Positions 59,884-64,000 of a stretch of 64,000 bases of DNA are shown here, piece after piece. The first letter of the stretch is position 1, and each line of letters opens with the position of its first letter. The stretch is from Spinacia oleracea (taxonomy: Eukaryota > Streptophyta > Magnoliopsida > Caryophyllales > Amaranthaceae), in contig NC_079491.1 in assembly GCF_020520425.1 (NCBI RefSeq), positions 46,552,027 to 46,616,026 of the forward strand, written 5' to 3'. Below the pieces are notes generated by a model. That model had not been told where the DNA came from. It did not search any database and worked only from the letters and a program-made list of their open reading frames with translations. Made by a program: the position numbers and the translations under genes.

Positions 59884-60473
59884 TAATGTCCCCTGATTTT
59901 TTTTAATTCTAGTGAATTGAGGCTGGAAATCCCCTGTATTTTTGTTAAAGTAGACCTGAGTTCTTTTCTTTTTTTTAACTTTAGGTGGGAAGCATTTATG
60001 TGCGAAAATTGTGGGAAAGTGACCCTATTTATAAAGGGTTTCAACTTTATTTTTAGGGTAAAAATTTGGAGGAAAATTTGGAGGGAAAGTTTTCACCCAA
60101 AACTTTCTATTTTGCGAAAGTTTGGAGGGAAATTGATGTTTTGGTGCAATTCGTGTAAAATGAAATCCCCACTTGCATGTGACTTGTCCCCACTTGAATC
60201 AGATTTTTGTGATTTATGAATATTTAATTAAAATATCTCCCCTTTACATTATTTCTTTATTAGTTTTTCTCGCCTTCATTTATTTCAATATCTTACACCC
60301 AATCATTACTCTTACACTCAATCATTACATATACCCAAACAAACCAAGATTCCAATTTTCTTAATCCCCTCCCCGATTCCAATCGGGAAGAACTTAAAGG
60401 AACGGAGGGAGTACTTGTCGCAATTGATAAATTGCTAAACCCCACTTATTGATGCCCCATTTTTCATCACAAA

Positions 60474-61000
60474 CTAGCTTAGACCCGTGCAACGCACAAT
60501 TACTATTAAAAGAGTGACCAGAGAATTATTTTCGAAAATAGATAACCCGAAAAACACCCAAGCATAAATAATTTAGTCAAATAGCTTGAATTGAATATAA
60601 TTTGATAAATGAACTTCTAACGTTAGTCTACTTACCATGTCTTATTATTTTAATTAACATTCGTACTCACCATGTATTATTATTAACAATAGACTAACAT
60701 TAGAAGTCCATCAATATTATTTAAATTTGTTATCAAATTAAAAACTTAGAATAATACAAAAATAAAATCAAATTGTAAAGGAAAGAATAATGTTGATTCA
60801 TATTTCCTTAAATAATATATTATGTAGTTACATTTATGGTAATTGAATTATATTTTTATTTTGCTTTTATCTTAGTTTCCTTTTTTTAAAAAAAGTAATG
60901 CAATTTTTTTAAAATTTGAAAAATAGTTTTGGCTGGAAAAAATTGCCCCGGGAAGTGACAAGTGTCATTCCTGATGTCTATTTTAGTATAATGTTATTGA
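60474..61000 (-). mobile_element. Short non-autonomous Helitron (527 bp)
   Basis: On the minus strand it begins TCAATAACATTATACTAAAA at 61000 after host A and ends CTAG at 60474 before host T. The 3' hairpin is short (GTGC, loop AAC, GCAC). The 5' 60 bases match the Helitron at 19733-20154 closely (GGAATGACAC...GTCACTTCC). Confidence 0.75.
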
Positions 61001-61007
61001 TTCATAC

Positions 61008-61160
61008 TTCGTATTTACAAGTGGTGGACAATAAATATGGTATACCGGAGTAAAAATTAACTCAAAATGCTTACACATTTATATATGTAAAAGTTATCTG
61101 TTTTTTAGTGATAAATTTGTTCATTTTAATAAACATTATTTATTCAAAATCACTTAATCA
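61008..61160 (-). repeat. Dispersed repeat, inverted copy of 35338-35485
   Basis: Its reverse complement shares AGTGATTTTGAA, ATCACTAAAAA, ACATATATAA and TTTTTACTCCGGTATAC with the copy upstream of the TPR gene, in the same order. Confidence 0.65.
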
Positions 61161-61265
61161 TGTCACCCTTTAAAATGTTTAACTATCAACCTTTTTTTTA
61201 CTTCGTATAATATAAAAGTTAATCAAAAAATATTAAAGTTACAAAAAGTAAGAAAAGTTTATCGT

Positions 61266-61291
61266 GGTGTACAATAAATTTATTGTACACC
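61266..61291. repeat. Perfect 26-bp palindrome
   Basis: GGTGTACAATAAA is followed directly by its exact reverse complement. A related half-site, GGTGGACAATAAATA, lies at about 61022, roughly 245 bp upstream. It may be the end of a foldback element. Confidence 0.8.
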
Positions 61292-61761
61292 TTGTGCGTG
61301 CAATACCTTTTGATTTATTATTTACGCACTATTTATATCTTTTATAATCAGAAAAGAATAAAAATAATATATGTCTGGGCTAAACCAACAAATACCCCCT
61401 CGTGTGTGATATTATAGAATTTTCCGATTAAGATAAAAGAAATACACTTGATATCTTATTATTCCTCTATCCCTTTTTTTCCCGTATTCCTCTTTAAGGA
61501 TGTCCCTTTGAGTTTACCCCATATCTTTAATGGTAAGTTTTCCCCTTGCAAACAAAAGGACAAAATACCAACCCGTTTCATTTTTTTTTTTTGCCCAAGC
61601 CTTAATAAACTAAACTTTGGTGTATGAGGAAATAAAAAAAGGGACGGATCGAATATATGTTATGCATACATCAATGTTTTTTTTACATATCTAATCATAC
61701 TAGAGAAACAGAGGAGACTTTGCCTGTAAAAGCAACTCATTAGTTTTTGCCTCATGACAAA
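61292..61761. other. AT-rich intergenic; nothing recognised
   Basis: No ORF, RNA gene or clear repeat terminus was found. Confidence 0.45.
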
Positions 61762-62180
61762 TGTTAAGGGGGGAAATATCCTCCCCGTGACATGGAAAAG
61801 TTAACCCATCTGGAGGTACATGTGACAACCAGCAAGGTAATGACGTGGATCGGGGCGTAATTCCAAGTAATGGATGCGGGACGCGACGTTGACCCGAGTC
61901 AATGGAGGTTACGAATATTGAAGTCGTGGCCTAAGTCCAAGTTATATTTAACGACTCCTTGATGGATGATTTGTTTTTCGTTGTAAACCTAGCAAATATG
62001 TATGAATGGGACATTTGGGCTCCATTGTCAGTCATGCTATATTTTGCTCAAGCTCTTGCTTAATAACAACATCATTTTTATTGCTCTCACATTCTGATTA
62101 TTCTTGAGTTATCTTGCTTGTTCGAATCGTTAGCACCATCTCTCGACGAGTTCAACCCTAGATAGAATTTGTCCAAAACA
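61762..62180 (+). mobile_element. Possible LTR fragment
   Basis: TGTTAAGGGGGGAAATATCC at 61762 resembles a gypsy-type LTR start. The following 400 bp (GGATCGGGGCGTAATTCC, GCTATATTTTGCTCAAGC, then CTTGTTCGAATCGTTAGCAC) have LTR-like character. No terminal CA with a matching 5-bp duplication was found, so the boundaries are uncertain. Confidence 0.3.
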
Positions 62181-63127
62181 ACGACCCACGAGGTAGAACA
62201 TATGGCTCGTTGTCTTTTTTCACATTGAATAAAATGTGTTCTTTCTACTTAAGGTATTCATTACCTTATTAACTGTAAGAATAGTTGACCATGTTTGTGT
62301 TGTCATTAGCAGGATCAATTATCTTTAATGTAGAATATTCATGCTGGAGGGAAGCGAAAAACCATTAAATAAGCGAGTTAATAAGCAACAGTACATGCTC
62401 ATGTTGGTGATGCTAAACTTCAAGTCATTGTTGATAGTGTCGTGGCACTGTTGGTTCCTGTATCAACTTGAGTATCTGAAAATCACAGTCACTATATAGA
62501 TATACATATACAACTTACTGGTCAGTTGCTATAAAGTTTTGTGTATCTGAATTACCTGTGAAGATTGATTAATTATATAGTAACGACCTAAATACATGTG
62601 TAATTATTAGATATTTGAGGAGTTTCAATTATGACAACATCGATTCGTTTTCTAGGTTGATTATCCATTATTTACATCTTCAATGTGTGTAAGTTGTACT
62701 TTCAGAGTTTATCTTATGTTGTAATGTGCAGTTAACATGTCTGCTTATGCAATATTGATATGTTTTCTTTGTTATAAATTTATCAGTGGGACTATTTCGT
62801 TTTCGGAGGAATGTTTGGCACTGATGCAATCACAGTTCGTGCCCATCATAACTGGTGTTATCACTTAGAAATAGTGCTTAGCCATTCAAATGGTTTGATG
62901 TACTTAGTATCATGGCTGATTATCTCAACAAGTATGGTCTCATTTCCTGGTATAGTGAAAATGTGGTCAAGGTACTAATTCTCCTCTTCGTTTTCACAAA
63001 TATTTTCGGTATTTATATGTCGTATAAAGTGACCAAAATCATTTTTCGTTAGAGAATTATTTTTTCGTTTAATTTGACATAGGTATATGTCTAGATGTAA
63101 CTATAAACAAATATGACAGATATACAT
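62181..63127. other. Intergenic with possible exon scraps
   Basis: At about 62881-62971 the frame KPFKWFDVLSIMADYLNKYG followed by LISWYSENVVK has a protein-like composition and ends before GGTACTAA, but I do not recognise it. A further protein-like stretch at about 62787-62850 includes GDYFVFGGMFG-type residues in one frame. Nothing here is a supported gene. Confidence 0.3.
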
Positions 63128-63193
63128 GCCCAAAGGAGAGGAGTGAATGTACTTGCTGAAATTGATGTTCCCAGAGATGTTGGATCATGCTAG
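63128..63193 (+). pseudogene. Beta-hexosaminidase-like exon fragment
   Basis: The frame reads AQRRGVNVLAEIDVP, matching the block before the catalytic centre of glycosyl hydrolase family 20 beta-N-acetylhexosaminidases (usual form: AkxRGiNVmAEiDVPGHA). The usual GHAxSWG continuation is replaced by RDVGSC and a TAG, so this is a broken scrap. These enzymes trim GlcNAc from N-glycans in the vacuole or apoplast. The rest of the gene is not visible. Confidence 0.5.
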
Positions 63194-63976
63194 GTTCTCT
63201 ATATGCCTCCAATATTTAACTTTATTTCAAGAACCTGAAAACCGCGAAAGCATCTAGCATGTTGCTAATTTTGTGTCATGTTGAAGGTTGAGATTATTAG
63301 TCATTTGGGTGGCTTTTAGGATGCCTTTTATTAATCATGATATTTTTGTAATAAATAACCTACTTCGTTGACTTTTTTTTTAAAAAAATATTATATTAGC
63401 ATTTGGGTGAGATTTTCTCTGGCCTAAAACCAATCTAAATATGTGCATCAACCACTTATTTATTATCAGCTACATAGTTCACAAAACTTTACATGGCCAT
63501 TAGTGAGTAAGTCTAGTACTTGTATTGTATAGTTTTTATTTACAAATCAAAAGAATTTTCTTTTCCTTTTGTGTTTGTATTACAAAATAGTGACTTGAAG
63601 GAAAATATGAAAATTTGTGTAAAATTTTCCACCACAATCTTTCCTATTTGGTTGCAATTTTTGGGGGATGACTTGATCATGTTATAGTGTTTTTACAATG
63701 AATAATGCTCTTTTTTGGGGATGATATGATTATTATCAGAATAATGCTCTTTAACTAACATGTATTCTAATAGCTACATTATAATTACACAGTTAACAAT
63801 AGAAGTCATATTTAACACCTTGACAGCTTGTGTTGACTAATTAGGATATTAAATTTTAGAATGATTAACATTTAACAAACCTCAAAGACATCCGAGAAAT
63901 GTTGCTCTCCACTCACTTCTTTGTCATCACACAATATTATTTCCCATTTTCTGCAAAAATATTGAGCTAATAAATG
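63194..63976. other. AT-rich intergenic; nothing recognised
   Basis: No supported gene or repeat was found up to the MITE at the window edge. Confidence 0.45.
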
Positions 63977-64000
63977 CTCCCTCCGTATTTATTTAAGAGA
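63977..64000. mobile_element. Left end of a Stowaway-like MITE, cut by the window edge
   Basis: CTCCCTCCGTATTTATTTAA followed by GAGA is identical to the left ends of the MITEs at 46633 and 49157, so it is the same subfamily. Confidence 0.8.

Larger units (their letters stand above)
53701..60411 (-). mobile_element. Mariner-like element (6.7 kb) with decayed DD39D transposase
   Basis: The left end is CTCTATCTGTTCC at 53701. The right end, in reverse complement, is CTCCCTCCGTTCC at 60411. Both have TA outside (53699-53700, 60412-60413), and the match extends imperfectly over about 30 bp. The minus strand carries a plant mariner transposase pseudogene (58298-59883). Plant mariner-like elements are usually about 3-5 kb; the extra length here is non-coding repeats, hairpins and plus-strand ORFs at 54299-55464. 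The weakness of the left terminus leaves some doubt about that boundary. Confidence 0.65.

Overview
This window is plant nuclear DNA: genes with GT-AG introns, AT-rich intergenic sequence, and several layers of transposable elements. Protein resemblance and the transposon types (mariner/Stowaway elements with CTCCCTCCGT ends, Helitrons ending in CTAG, long solo LTRs) fit a eudicot. A Caryophyllales/Amaranthaceae plant such as spinach, beet or quinoa is my guess, but it is not proven from sequence alone. All identifications come from reading the sequence; no database search was possible.

Layout. 1-3489: the leader and 5' LTR (minus strand) of an LTR retrotransposon that runs off the left edge and is inserted in a LINE. 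3490-5490: the 3' half of that LINE (reverse transcriptase tail, zinc knuckle, RNase H), broken by a frameshift and a stop. About 6207-14774: a large Helitron-like element with a very clear 3' hairpin-CTAG terminus. It carries an RPA1-like gene segment with a 43-residue tandem-repeat tail, and exon scraps resembling UBP1, DNA polymerase delta subunit 2 and another gene. 15430-25500: a complete 12-exon purple acid phosphatase gene (610 aa) whose introns hold a short Helitron, a long-TIR element and a Mutator-type MITE; a SINE lies just downstream. 26056-28985: a shrunken Tat/Ogre-like LTR element. 29517-31387: a four-exon MORF/RIP organellar RNA-editing factor gene. 31661-32005: a short Helitron. 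32104-34813: a solo LTR with a perfect 5-bp target duplication. 36012-44919: a two-exon TPR-protein gene with a 7.4-kb intron full of transposons.

45572-53612 is the most layered stretch. A Harbinger-like element is split by a solo LTR, which is itself split by a second solo LTR of the same family in the opposite orientation. Three Stowaway-like MITEs and one Mutator-like element sit inside the LTRs, and nearly every layer has a target-site duplication that can be read. 53701-60411 is a 6.7-kb mariner-like element with a decayed DD39D transposase on the minus strand, unidentified ORFs on the plus strand, and a cluster of five foldback hairpins. 60474-64000 holds another short Helitron, dispersed repeats, a possible LTR fragment, a beta-hexosaminidase-like exon scrap, and the start of a further MITE at the edge.

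The three host genes (acid phosphatase, MORF, TPR protein) are all on the plus strand and have no obvious shared pathway. The main interest is in transposon nesting, the Helitron with several captured gene pieces, and the unexplained hairpin cluster inside the mariner-like element.
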